This document shows, piece by piece, positions 1 through 6,048 of a DNA stretch of 12,776 nucleotides. The notes beneath the pieces are model-generated. The model was given only the letters and a program-made list of their open reading frames with translations. It searched no databases and had not been told where the DNA came from. The stretch covers positions 1 through 12,776 of the forward strand of contig DFFO01000065.1 of the NCBI GenBank assembly GCA_002369255.1, given 5' to 3'. A program made the position numbers and the translations under genes. Numbering within the stretch: the first letter of the stretch is position 1; every line of letters starts with the position of its first letter. This DNA comes from Lachnospiraceae bacterium UBA3774 (GTDB lineage Bacteria; Bacillota; Clostridia; Lachnospirales; Lachnospiraceae).

Positions 1-839
1 CGAAGGATCAGCGTGTTTACTATTTCAATACAAAGGAGCAGCCCGGCAATAAATATGGTACACCGAGCCCTATCCCTTTCCGTGTGGTTGACAGAAATAT
101 CGGACTTGATGCGGATATAGCGATCAGATGCTTCGGCGAATACAGTTATCATATTTCCGATCCGCTTCTTTTTTATACAAACGTCTGCGGAAACGTACCT
201 GAAAGCTATGACGGGGCGTCGCTTGACGCGCAGTTAAAAACCGAACTGCTTACGGCGCTTCAGCCCGCGTTTGCCCGTCTTTCGGATATGCAGATCAGAT
301 ATTCGTCTATTCCCGCGCATACGATGGAGCTTGCCGACGCTCTCAATGAGATCCTGAGCTCGAAATGGAGAGAGCTTCGCGGTCTTGAAATAGTCAGCTT
401 CGGCGTTTCAAGCGTTACCGCGAGCGAAGAAGACGAGCAGATGATCAAGAATCTTCAGAGAGCTGCAGCGCTTAAAGATCCTTCGCTTGCCGCTGGTACT
501 ATAGCTGGCGCTCAGGCGGCGGCCATGGAAAAGGCAGCCGAGAATCCCAGCGGCGCGGCTATCGGCTTTATGGGTATGAATATGGCTGCAAACGTAGGCG
601 GAATGAATGCCGGAGCTCTTTATCAGATGGGACAGCAGAGTCAGCCGCAGCAGGGCCCCGCAGCAGGGGGCGCGGCGGCAGGAAACGGCGCGTGGCAGTG
701 CTCATGCGGTACGATGAACACCGGTAATTTCTGCCAGAACTGCGGAAGTGCAAAACCTGCTCCCGCCGAGTGGACATGTACTTGCGGTTCTGTCAACAAA
801 GGCAATTTCTGCCCTGTATGCGGAGCAAAAAAGCCGTAA
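1..839 (+). CDS. SPFH/stomatin-like protein with two C-terminal zinc ribbons (5' end outside window)
   Basis: The reading frame is open from base 3 to the TAA at 837-839, so the gene enters from the left edge; the GTG at 84 is an internal valine, not a start. The visible 278 residues begin inside a beta-rich SPFH-like domain (YYFNTKEQPGN, then IALRC-like strands around IAIRCFGEYSYHISDP). An EEDEQMIKNLQRAAALKD helix, an Ala/Gly/Met-rich segment and a Gln/Gly/Ala linker follow. Two treble-cysteine zinc ribbons close the protein. This order matches the stomatin/prohibitin family with a C-terminal Zn ribbon (COG4260), often mislabelled 'virion core protein', which includes Bacillus subtilis YdjI. 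Such proteins are thought to scaffold at membranes, and YdjI has been linked to envelope stress; a role here is inference. The N-terminus and any upstream partners cannot be seen. The gene converges on clpB and shares a hairpin terminator with it. Confidence 0.85.
   Translation, partial: KDQRVYYFNTKEQPGNKYGTPSPIPFRVVDRNIGLDADIAIRCFGEYSYHISDPLLFYTNVCGNVPESYDGASLDAQLKTELLTALQPAFARLSDMQIRYSSIPAHTMELADALNEILSSKWRELRGLEIVSFGVSSVTASEEDEQMIKNLQRAAALKDPSLAAGTIAGAQAAAMEKAAENPSGAAIGFMGMNMAANVGGMNAGALYQMGQQSQPQQGPAAGGAAAGNGAWQCSCGTMNTGNFCQNCGSAKPAPAEWTCTCGSVNKGNFCPVCGAKKP
693..836 (+). repeat. Tandem 22-residue zinc-ribbon repeat in the SPFH protein
   Basis: Two units at 693-758 and 771-836 (78-nt period) encode W-x-C-x-C-G-x2-N-x-G-N-F-C-x2-C-G-x2-K-P. 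They share 13 of 22 residues, including all four metal-ligand cysteines, but differ at many third codon positions. This suggests an old duplication kept by selection rather than a recent one. Four cysteines per unit (CxC...CxxC) predict one zinc ion each. The units lie at the extreme C-terminus after a flexible linker. Confidence 0.85.
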
Positions 840-863
840 CAGACGCTGATATTTAAAACATAA

Positions 864-908
864 AAATGTACCCTCTTTTTCGGACGTCCGAAAAAAGAGG
901 GTACATTT
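864..908. terminator. Long hairpin, probable bidirectional terminator between convergent genes
   Basis: The arms 864-883 and 888-908 pair almost perfectly around an ACGT tip. The only imperfection is a T5 run facing an A6 run, which gives a one-base bulge. The hairpin starts 24 nt after the SPFH stop and lies 16 nt beyond the clpB stop. Read on the minus strand it is followed by a T-rich tail (TTTTTATGTTTT), a good intrinsic terminator for clpB. On the plus strand the tail is shorter (ATTTCGTTT), so termination of the SPFH transcript may be weaker. Confidence 0.8.
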
Positions 909-924
909 CGTTTATGGATTATAT

Positions 925-3519
925 TTATCCTTTTTTTGTCGTAAGCTCAAGCGTTCCATGGGAAAGCCCTATTATCAGACGGTCTTCCGGGCCTAAGTTT
1001 CCGGCAATGATTTCTCTGGCGATGAGAGTTTCCACGTTTCTTTGCAGATAACGCTTCAACGGCCTTGCGCCAAACTGCGGATCATAGCTTTGTTCTATGA
1101 TGAAATCTTTCGCCTCTTCGCTGATCTCTATAGACAGTTGCTTGTCCTCAAGTCTTTGCGCCAGATCGCCAATCTGCAGATCTATAATGCTGCGTATCTG
1201 CTCTTTTCTAAGAGGCTTGTAGAAAACGATCTCGTCGAGCCTGTTGAGAAACTCGGAACGAAAATGAGTAAAGAGAAGATTCCTGACGGCAGTTTCCGTT
1301 TCGGGTTTTATTTCACCATTTTCGTCGATTCCGTCAAGAAGATAATCGGAGCCGAGATTTGATGTCATAATGATAATGGTGTTTTTAAAATCAACAGTTC
1401 GTCCCTGTGAATCGGTGATGCGGCCGTCGTCAAGAACCTGAAGCAGCACGTTGAAAACGTCGGGATGAGCTTTTTCGACCTCGTCAAGCAAAACTACGCA
1501 ATAGGGTTTGCGGCGCACGGCCTCGGTCAGCTGCCCACCATCCTCGTATCCTACGTATCCGGGAGGCGCTCCTACAAGACGGCTGACGCTGAATTTTTCC
1601 ATATATTCGCTCATATCTATACGAACCATATTTTTTTCATCATCAAACAGTGCTTCGGCAAGAGCCTTTGCAAGCTCCGTCTTACCTACGCCTGTAGGAC
1701 CAAGGAACAGGAAAGAACCTATAGGCCGCTTGGGATCCTGTATACCGGCTCTTGAGCGCAGTATGGCTTCCGTGACTTTCGTGACTGCTTCATCCTGGCC
1801 GACGACTCTTTTGTGAAGGACCTTATCAAGCCCGAGAAGCTTTTGCCTCTCGCCTTCCATAAGCTTTGAAACGGGAATGCCTGTCCACCTGGCAACGATA
1901 CGGGATATTTCTTCCTCCGTGACGCTGTCTCTTAAGATAGCGTCGTCGGCTTGAGCCTGAGATTTGTCTTCAGCGGCTTCAAGCTCTTTTTTGAGCTGAG
2001 GAAGTCTGCCGTATTTGAGCTCGGCTGCTTTATTCAAGTCATAATTTCTTTCGGCCTGTTCGATCTCGACGTTAATTTTGTCAAGCTCCTCGCGAAGTCG
2101 CTGAACTTTGGTGATGGCATCCTTTTCATTATCCCACCGGGCTTTAAGCGTGTTATAGCGGTCGCGCATTTCGGCAAGCTCTGTCTGTACTTCTTTTAGA
2201 TGCTCGGCAGAGAGTCTGTCATCCTCTTTTTTTAGTGCGGCTTCCTCGATTTCGTGCTGCATGATCTTTCTGGAAATTTCGTCCAGCTCCTGCGGCATGG
2301 AATCAAGCTCCGTTTTTATCATTGCGCAGGCCTCATCGACAAGGTCAATGGCTTTGTCCGGGAGAAAACGGTCGCTTATGTAGCGGTTTGAAAGAGTAGC
2401 TGCGGCAATTAACGCATTGTCATGTATTTTTACGCCGTGATAAACCTCGTAGCGTTCTTTAAGCCCGCGCAAAATGGATATAGTATCCTCTACGCTCGGC
2501 TCCTCGACCATAACCGGCTGAAAACGCCTCTCAAGCGCTTTGTCTTTTTCTATATACTGCCTGTATTCGTTTAAGGTCGTAGCGCCTATGCAGTGAAGCT
2601 CGCCTCTTGCCAGCATGGGCTTTAAGAGATTGCCCGCGTCCATCGCGCCTTCGGTTTTTCCTGCGCCGACAATATTGTGAAGCTCATCAATAAACAAAAT
2701 GATCTCGCCTTCGCTGGCCTTGATCTCTTCAAGAACGGCTTTGAGTCTTTCTTCAAATTCGCCCCTGTATTTTGCGCCCGCGATAAGTGCGCCCATATCA
2801 AGAGCAAATACTTTGCGGTTGCGAAGATTTGCCGGAACGTCGTTTGCGACGATACGCTGTGCAAGGCCTTCTGCAATAGCTGTCTTTCCTACGCCCGGCT
2901 CGCCGATCAAAACAGGATTGTTCTTGGTCTTTCTTGACAGGATCCTGATAACGTTCCTGATTTCGCTATCGCGCCCTATGACAGGATCGAGTTTTCCGTT
3001 TTTGGCCTTTTCAACAAGGTCTTCTCCGTATTTTCCGAGCACGTCGTAGGTCTCTTCGGGATTTTGCCCGGTAACCCTGGCATTGCCGCGGATAAGCATA
3101 AGAGCGTTTTCAAATTCTTTTTTGCTTACGGAAAAATCCCTCCAAATGGACTTTAATGCAGTATCCGGAGTATCTAAAAGAGCAAGCGCAAGATGCTCGA
3201 CGGAAACAAATTCATCCTTCATTTTCGCAGCAATATCTTCGGCACGCACAAGCGCTTTTCCAAGCGCGGAAGAAACATAAAGCTGATTGTCACCGCTGAC
3301 CTTGGGCAAAGCGCCGATTTCCGACGTGACTCTGCCTATAAGATCGTCTGTATCCACAGTCATTTTTTTGAAAATCTGCGGAATAAGTCCATCGTCGGCG
3401 GTTAAAAGAGCATACAGAAGATGAAGCTGCTCGATGGCTGAATTGTTGTTTCGTACAGCTGCATTTTGGGCCTCGTTGATAGCCTCTGCGGACTTTTGAG
3501 TATATTTATCGGCATTCAT
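925..3519 (-). CDS. clpB: ClpB, AAA+ protein disaggregase (Hsp104 family)
   Basis: ClpB is a hexameric cytoplasmic ATPase that threads proteins out of aggregates, with DnaK/DnaJ/GrpE. The protein is 864 residues, normal for the family. Domains in order: a Clp N-domain (about 1-145); NBD1 with Walker A GEPGVGKT (206-213), pore loop YRGEFE (from 251), Walker B ILFIDE (274-279) and arginine pair 331-332; a coiled-coil M domain (about 407-525), which separates ClpB from ClpC/ClpA; and NBD2 with Walker A GPTGVGKT (607-614), pore-loop GYVG (Tyr655), Walker B VVLLDE (675-680), an FLNR arginine (760) and sensor-2 GAR (817-819). I see no ClpP-binding loop, as expected. The ATG at 3519 is preferred over the in-frame GTG at 3528 because the GTG overlaps the Shine-Dalgarno. 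The gene stands alone on this strand with its own CIRCE-linked promoter. Confidence 0.98.
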   Translation of the reverse strand: MNADKYTQKSAEAINEAQNAAVRNNNSAIEQLHLLYALLTADDGLIPQIFKKMTVDTDDLIGRVTSEIGALPKVSGDNQLYVSSALGKALVRAEDIAAKMKDEFVSVEHLALALLDTPDTALKSIWRDFSVSKKEFENALMLIRGNARVTGQNPEETYDVLGKYGEDLVEKAKNGKLDPVIGRDSEIRNVIRILSRKTKNNPVLIGEPGVGKTAIAEGLAQRIVANDVPANLRNRKVFALDMGALIAGAKYRGEFEERLKAVLEEIKASEGEIILFIDELHNIVGAGKTEGAMDAGNLLKPMLARGELHCIGATTLNEYRQYIEKDKALERRFQPVMVEEPSVEDTISILRGLKERYEVYHGVKIHDNALIAAATLSNRYISDRFLPDKAIDLVDEACAMIKTELDSMPQELDEISRKIMQHEIEEAALKKEDDRLSAEHLKEVQTELAEMRDRYNTLKARWDNEKDAITKVQRLREELDKINVEIEQAERNYDLNKAAELKYGRLPQLKKELEAAEDKSQAQADDAILRDSVTEEEISRIVARWTGIPVSKLMEGERQKLLGLDKVLHKRVVGQDEAVTKVTEAILRSRAGIQDPKRPIGSFLFLGPTGVGKTELAKALAEALFDDEKNMVRIDMSEYMEKFSVSRLVGAPPGYVGYEDGGQLTEAVRRKPYCVVLLDEVEKAHPDVFNVLLQVLDDGRITDSQGRTVDFKNTIIIMTSNLGSDYLLDGIDENGEIKPETETAVRNLLFTHFRSEFLNRLDEIVFYKPLRKEQIRSIIDLQIGDLAQRLEDKQLSIEISEEAKDFIIEQSYDPQFGARPLKRYLQRNVETLIAREIIAGNLGPEDRLIIGLSHGTLELTTKKG

Positions 3520-3527
3520 AATAAACA

Positions 3528-3534
3528 CCCCCTT
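3528..3534 (-). promoter_or_regulatory. Ribosome binding site deciding the clpB start
   Basis: On the minus strand AAGGGGG lies 8 nt before the ATG at 3519, ideal spacing. The alternative in-frame GTG (3528-3526) uses the last G of this Shine-Dalgarno and so could not be initiated by it. The start at 3519 gives MNADKYTQKS, which resembles the usual ClpB N-terminus. Confidence 0.8.
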
Positions 3535-3543
3535 TTAAGAAAA

Positions 3544-3570
3544 TTAGCACTCTCGGCGCCACAGTGCTAA
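3544..3570. promoter_or_regulatory. CIRCE operator (HrcA repressor site) upstream of clpB
   Basis: The sequence TTAGCACTC-N9-CAGTGCTAA matches the CIRCE consensus TTAGCACTC-N9-GAGTGCTAA in 17 of 18 arm positions; only the first base of the right half differs. The spacer is exactly 9 nt. It starts at the last base of the clpB -10 box and covers the expected transcription start, so bound HrcA would block initiation. The site also places an inverted repeat in the clpB 5' untranslated RNA, which ends 24 nt before the ATG. Confidence 0.93.
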
Positions 3571-3598
3571 TTATAGAACCGGTGCTTTTCTGATACAA
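3570..3598 (-). promoter_or_regulatory. Sigma-A promoter of clpB
   Basis: On the minus strand the -35 box is TTGTAT (3598-3593), followed by a 17-bp spacer and a perfect -10 box TATAAT (3575-3570). The -10 box shares its last base with CIRCE. AT-rich sequence upstream (about 3600-3640) could act as an UP element. No CtsR-type direct heptad repeat is evident. Confidence 0.85.
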
Positions 3599-3649
3599 CA
3601 AAAAATATATAATAAGATTATAAATTTTTTAAAAACCTTAAGTCGTTTG

Positions 3650-3678
3650 TTGGTTTTTGCAACAGAATACTGTATAAT
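3650..3678 (+). promoter_or_regulatory. Sigma-A promoter of the lgt operon
   Basis: TTGGTT (3650-3655), a 17-bp spacer and a perfect TATAAT (3673-3678) lie 38 bp before the lgt ATG. It is divergent from the clpB promoter, with about 50 bp of very AT-rich DNA between the two -35 boxes. The -35 match is weak (3-4 of 6), but the exact -10 box and ideal spacing support it. Confidence 0.7.
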
Positions 3679-3702
3679 TCCAGATAAGAAAAAAGCAGTA
3701 TT
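3666..3702. repeat. 7-bp inverted repeat around the lgt -10 region
   Basis: AATACTG (3666-3672) is repeated inverted as CAGTATT (3696-3702), with a 23-nt spacer that contains the -10 box and the likely transcription start. It could be an operator or chance; the arms are short and the spacer long. A smaller palindrome, ATAC-T-GTAT (3667-3675), overlaps the left arm and the -10 box. Confidence 0.35.
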
Positions 3703-3716
3703 GAAAGGAAAAAGCA

Positions 3717-4607
3717 ATGAAACCTGTTTTGTTTTCAATCGGAGACGTTAATATATACAGCTACGGACTGATGTATGCTATAGCGCTTATAGCCGGGCTT
3801 TTGTCGGCTGAGTACCGCGCAAAAAAACATGGTCTTGATAAGGACTTTACGTTCAATCTCGGTTTTGGCTGTATTATTTTCGGCGTGATCGGCGCAAAGC
3901 TGTTTTATCTTTTGACTATCACGGACAGACTTGCTCTTGATTTTTGGGGAACGATCAGCCGTACGCTTACTTCCGGTTTTGTGGTTTACGGAGGGATCAT
4001 TATCGGAGTCCTTTTCGGACTGGTTTATTGCAAACGCAAGAAAAAAGACTTTTGGGATTATCTTGATATAGCGGTTTTTTCAATAGCTCTGGGTCAGGCC
4101 ATAGGAAGGATAGGCTGCTTTCTCGGAGGATGCTGCCACGGAATCGCAACCGACGCATGGTACGGTATAGCCTTTCCTGAAGGCGCGGCCGAAGCTCCTG
4201 CCGGCATTCCCGTAATACCCACTCAGCTTATAAGCAGCGCTTTGAATCTGATAAATGCGGCAGTTTTGCTCATCGCATACAGACGCTTCAAGCAAAAAGG
4301 ATGTACGAGCGCGCTTTACATGATCAATTACGGTACAGGCAGATTTCTGATCGAGTTTATCAGAGATGATTACCGCGGAAATATCGGCTTTTTGAGCACG
4401 TCTCAGTTTATTTCTGTTTTTGTGATTTTGCTTGGCGTGATCCTTATGATAGTTTTTTGCAAAAAGGGAAAAAACAAAGACAGATCGGACAATAGCACAG
4501 ATCGGGACCGCGAAAACAAACAAGACGGCGATTTGCGTGAAGACGAGTCAGAAGATGAACTGATCAGTGAAGCGGAATCTGTTTTGATATCCGAGGAGGA
4601 TTCATGA
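3717..4607 (+). CDS. lgt: Prolipoprotein diacylglyceryl transferase (Lgt), divergent GCC-motif type with charged tail
   Basis: Lgt moves diacylglycerol from phosphatidylglycerol to the lipobox cysteine of prolipoproteins in the cytoplasmic membrane. The 296-residue protein has several hydrophobic segments, an SGFVVYGG motif (86-93), the signature LGQAIGRIGCFLGGCCHG (125-142) with Arg131, and YGTGRFLIEFIRDDYRG (205-221), whose Tyr205 and Arg209 fit the spacing of the catalytic-loop Tyr/Arg of Escherichia coli Lgt. Two departures stand out. The usual HGG histidine is Tyr91, and the usual G-N-F-x-N signature reads G-C-F-x-G-C-C. Residues 249-296 form a hydrophilic, Lys/Arg then Glu/Asp/Ser-rich tail absent from typical Lgt. 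The start is supported by AAAGGA 7 nt upstream. The last four bases overlap the next gene. Lgt family membership is firm; activity is less certain because of the substitutions. Confidence 0.88.
   Translation: MKPVLFSIGDVNIYSYGLMYAIALIAGLLSAEYRAKKHGLDKDFTFNLGFGCIIFGVIGAKLFYLLTITDRLALDFWGTISRTLTSGFVVYGGIIIGVLFGLVYCKRKKKDFWDYLDIAVFSIALGQAIGRIGCFLGGCCHGIATDAWYGIAFPEGAAEAPAGIPVIPTQLISSALNLINAAVLLIAYRRFKQKGCTSALYMINYGTGRFLIEFIRDDYRGNIGFLSTSQFISVFVILLGVILMIVFCKKGKNKDRSDNSTDRDRENKQDGDLREDESEDELISEAESVLISEEDS
4593..4599 (+). promoter_or_regulatory. Strong ribosome binding site inside the end of lgt
   Basis: GAGGAGG lies within the last codons of lgt, 4 nt before the ATG of the radical-SAM gene. With the ATGA start/stop overlap, this predicts translational coupling between the two genes. 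Confidence 0.75.
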
Positions 4608-5983
4608 ACAGCGGTCACTTGATAGACGGCGTAGTTCCGGGCTCGATAGCCGAAGAGCTTGAGCTTCAAAAAGGGGATATAATCATATCCATAAATGATA
4701 ATCCGGTAAGAGATGCGCTGGATTATCGTTTTTTGTGCAAAGATGAATATCTTTCGATCCTCATAAAAAGGGGCGAGGAACAGGCGGTTTTTGAAGTCGA
4801 AAAAGACGAGGATGAGGATCTTGGTCTTTTGTTTGACAACGGACTGATGGATGATTATCATTCCTGCTGCAACAAATGTATTTTTTGCTTTATCGACCAG
4901 ATGCCGCAGGGCATGAGAGAGACGCTTTACTTTAAAGACGACGACGCAAGGCTTTCTTTTTTGCAGGGAAATTATATAACTCTTACAAATCTCAAAGAAG
5001 ATGATATAAAGCGGATTATCAGATACAGACTTTCTCCCATAAATATTTCGGTTCACACCATGAACCCTGAGCTGCGCTGCAAAATGCTCAACAACAGATT
5101 TGCGGGAAAATCGCTGAAAATACTCGACAGATTTTTTGAGGCAGGGATCACCATGAACGCGCAGATCGTGCTGTGTGAAGGGATAAATGACAGGGATGAG
5201 CTGGAATATACCCTCAAGCGGCTGAGCGGGTATCTCCCGTATCTTGAGAGCGTTTCCGTGGTTCCCGTGGGACTTACAAAATACAGAGACGGTCTGAAAT
5301 CACTTGACCCCGTCTCACGGGAAAATGCGGAGCATACTATAAGGATAGTCGAGAAATGGCAGAAAAAGCTTTTTCCGAGTTACGGACTTCATTTTGTTCA
5401 TGCAAGCGACGAAATGTATCTGCTTGCCGGACTTCCGCTTCCCGACGAAGAAACGTATGACGGTTACCTACAGCTCGAAAACGGAGTCGGGATGCTTACG
5501 CTTTTAAAAAACGAATTTGATCAGGCGCTTGATGCGCGCGTCTCAAAAGACTTTTTTCCCGTTTCCGGGTCGTATCCCGAAACGGTGGTTGCGACAGGAA
5601 GCCTTGCCGCCCCCTTTATAGAACGCCTGATAGAAAAAGCAAAAAACGTTTTTCCGGCTATAAATGCGAGGGTCGTACCGGTCAGAAATGATTTCTTCGG
5701 AGAAGGCGTTACCGTTGCGGGACTTGTAACGGGAAGCGACCTGCTTTCCCAGCTTTCGGAAATAAAACCTGGCAGCGTGGTGCTGATCCCCTTATGCATG
5801 CTAAGAAGCGGAGAGAACGTTTTTCTTGACGATATCACTGTAGAAGAGATCGAATACAAACTTGGCATTACCGTAAAAACGGTCCCTTCAGACGGCGCTC
5901 AGCTTCTTGATGCGCTTATGTACGAGGGCGGCTTTTCAAAAGGAAAACCGTCAGGCAGTTACAGGGCCTATGAGCTTCACTGA
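4604..5983 (+). CDS. PDZ-radical SAM-DUF512 protein of unknown function
   Basis: The 459-residue protein starts with a PDZ-like domain (about 6-66: DGVVPGSIAEE, GDIIISINDNPV), which usually binds peptide C-termini. It continues into a radical-SAM-type segment with Cys88-x3-Cys92-x2-Cys95 (SCCNKCIFCFIDQMP), predicted to hold a 4Fe-4S cluster, followed by GNYITLTN (122-129) and a TIM-barrel-like region (SPINISVHTMNP). It ends in DUF512 with FFGEGVTVAGLVTGSD (364-379) and LRSGENVFLDD (400-410). This is the architecture of the DUF512/TIGR03279 'putative radical SAM' family known from Clostridia and cyanobacteria. From what I recall of the family, clostridial members often lie beside der, as here. 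Substrate and reaction are unknown. The ATGA overlap with lgt suggests the two products are made together; the der promoter begins just after its stop. Family assignment is strong; any function would be a guess. Confidence 0.9.
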   Translation: MNSGHLIDGVVPGSIAEELELQKGDIIISINDNPVRDALDYRFLCKDEYLSILIKRGEEQAVFEVEKDEDEDLGLLFDNGLMDDYHSCCNKCIFCFIDQMPQGMRETLYFKDDDARLSFLQGNYITLTNLKEDDIKRIIRYRLSPINISVHTMNPELRCKMLNNRFAGKSLKILDRFFEAGITMNAQIVLCEGINDRDELEYTLKRLSGYLPYLESVSVVPVGLTKYRDGLKSLDPVSRENAEHTIRIVEKWQKKLFPSYGLHFVHASDEMYLLAGLPLPDEETYDGYLQLENGVGMLTLLKNEFDQALDARVSKDFFPVSGSYPETVVATGSLAAPFIERLIEKAKNVFPAINARVVPVRNDFFGEGVTVAGLVTGSDLLSQLSEIKPGSVVLIPLCMLRSGENVFLDDITVEEIEYKLGITVKTVPSDGAQLLDALMYEGGFSKGKPSGSYRAYELH

Positions 5984-5985
5984 AT

Positions 5986-6014
5986 TTGTATTTGAGTGTG
6001 TGATGTGTTATAAT
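5986..6014 (+). promoter_or_regulatory. Extended -10 promoter in front of der
   Basis: TTGTAT (5986-5991), a 17-bp spacer and TATAAT (6009-6014), with TG at 6006-6007 forming an extended -10 (TGTTATAAT). It starts 2 bp after the DUF512 stop and gives a leader of roughly 30 nt before the der ATG. It would let der-plsY and downstream genes be transcribed independently of lgt. Confidence 0.82.
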
Positions 6015-6048
6015 AATTCGGATATTTTTTTATTATCATGAGGTAATT

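Noticed and set aside
84..86. GTG as start of a 251-residue SPFH gene
   Set aside because: The frame stays open to the left edge and the upstream residues (YYFNTKEQPGNKYGTPSPIP) fit the SPFH domain, so this is an internal valine of a longer protein.
3526..3528. GTG as an alternative clpB start three codons upstream
   Set aside because: It overlaps the Shine-Dalgarno AAGGGGG; the ATG at 3519 has correct spacing and gives the usual N-terminus.
3601..3650. AT-rich stretch as a possible replication or attachment site
   Set aside because: No DnaA-box cluster, iterons or direct repeats are visible; it is better explained as upstream promoter DNA between two divergent promoters.
4403..5056. 217-codon open frame on the minus strand opposite lgt and the DUF512 gene
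   Set aside because: It spans the junction of two convincing plus-strand genes, shows no family motif, and its low-complexity Ser/Arg end mirrors the Lgt charged tail.
6010..6036. Possible hairpin ATAATAA...TTATTAT before der
   Set aside because: Arms are only seven A-T pairs with a loop of about 13 nt, and the left arm is the -10 box itself; too weak for a terminator or riboswitch.
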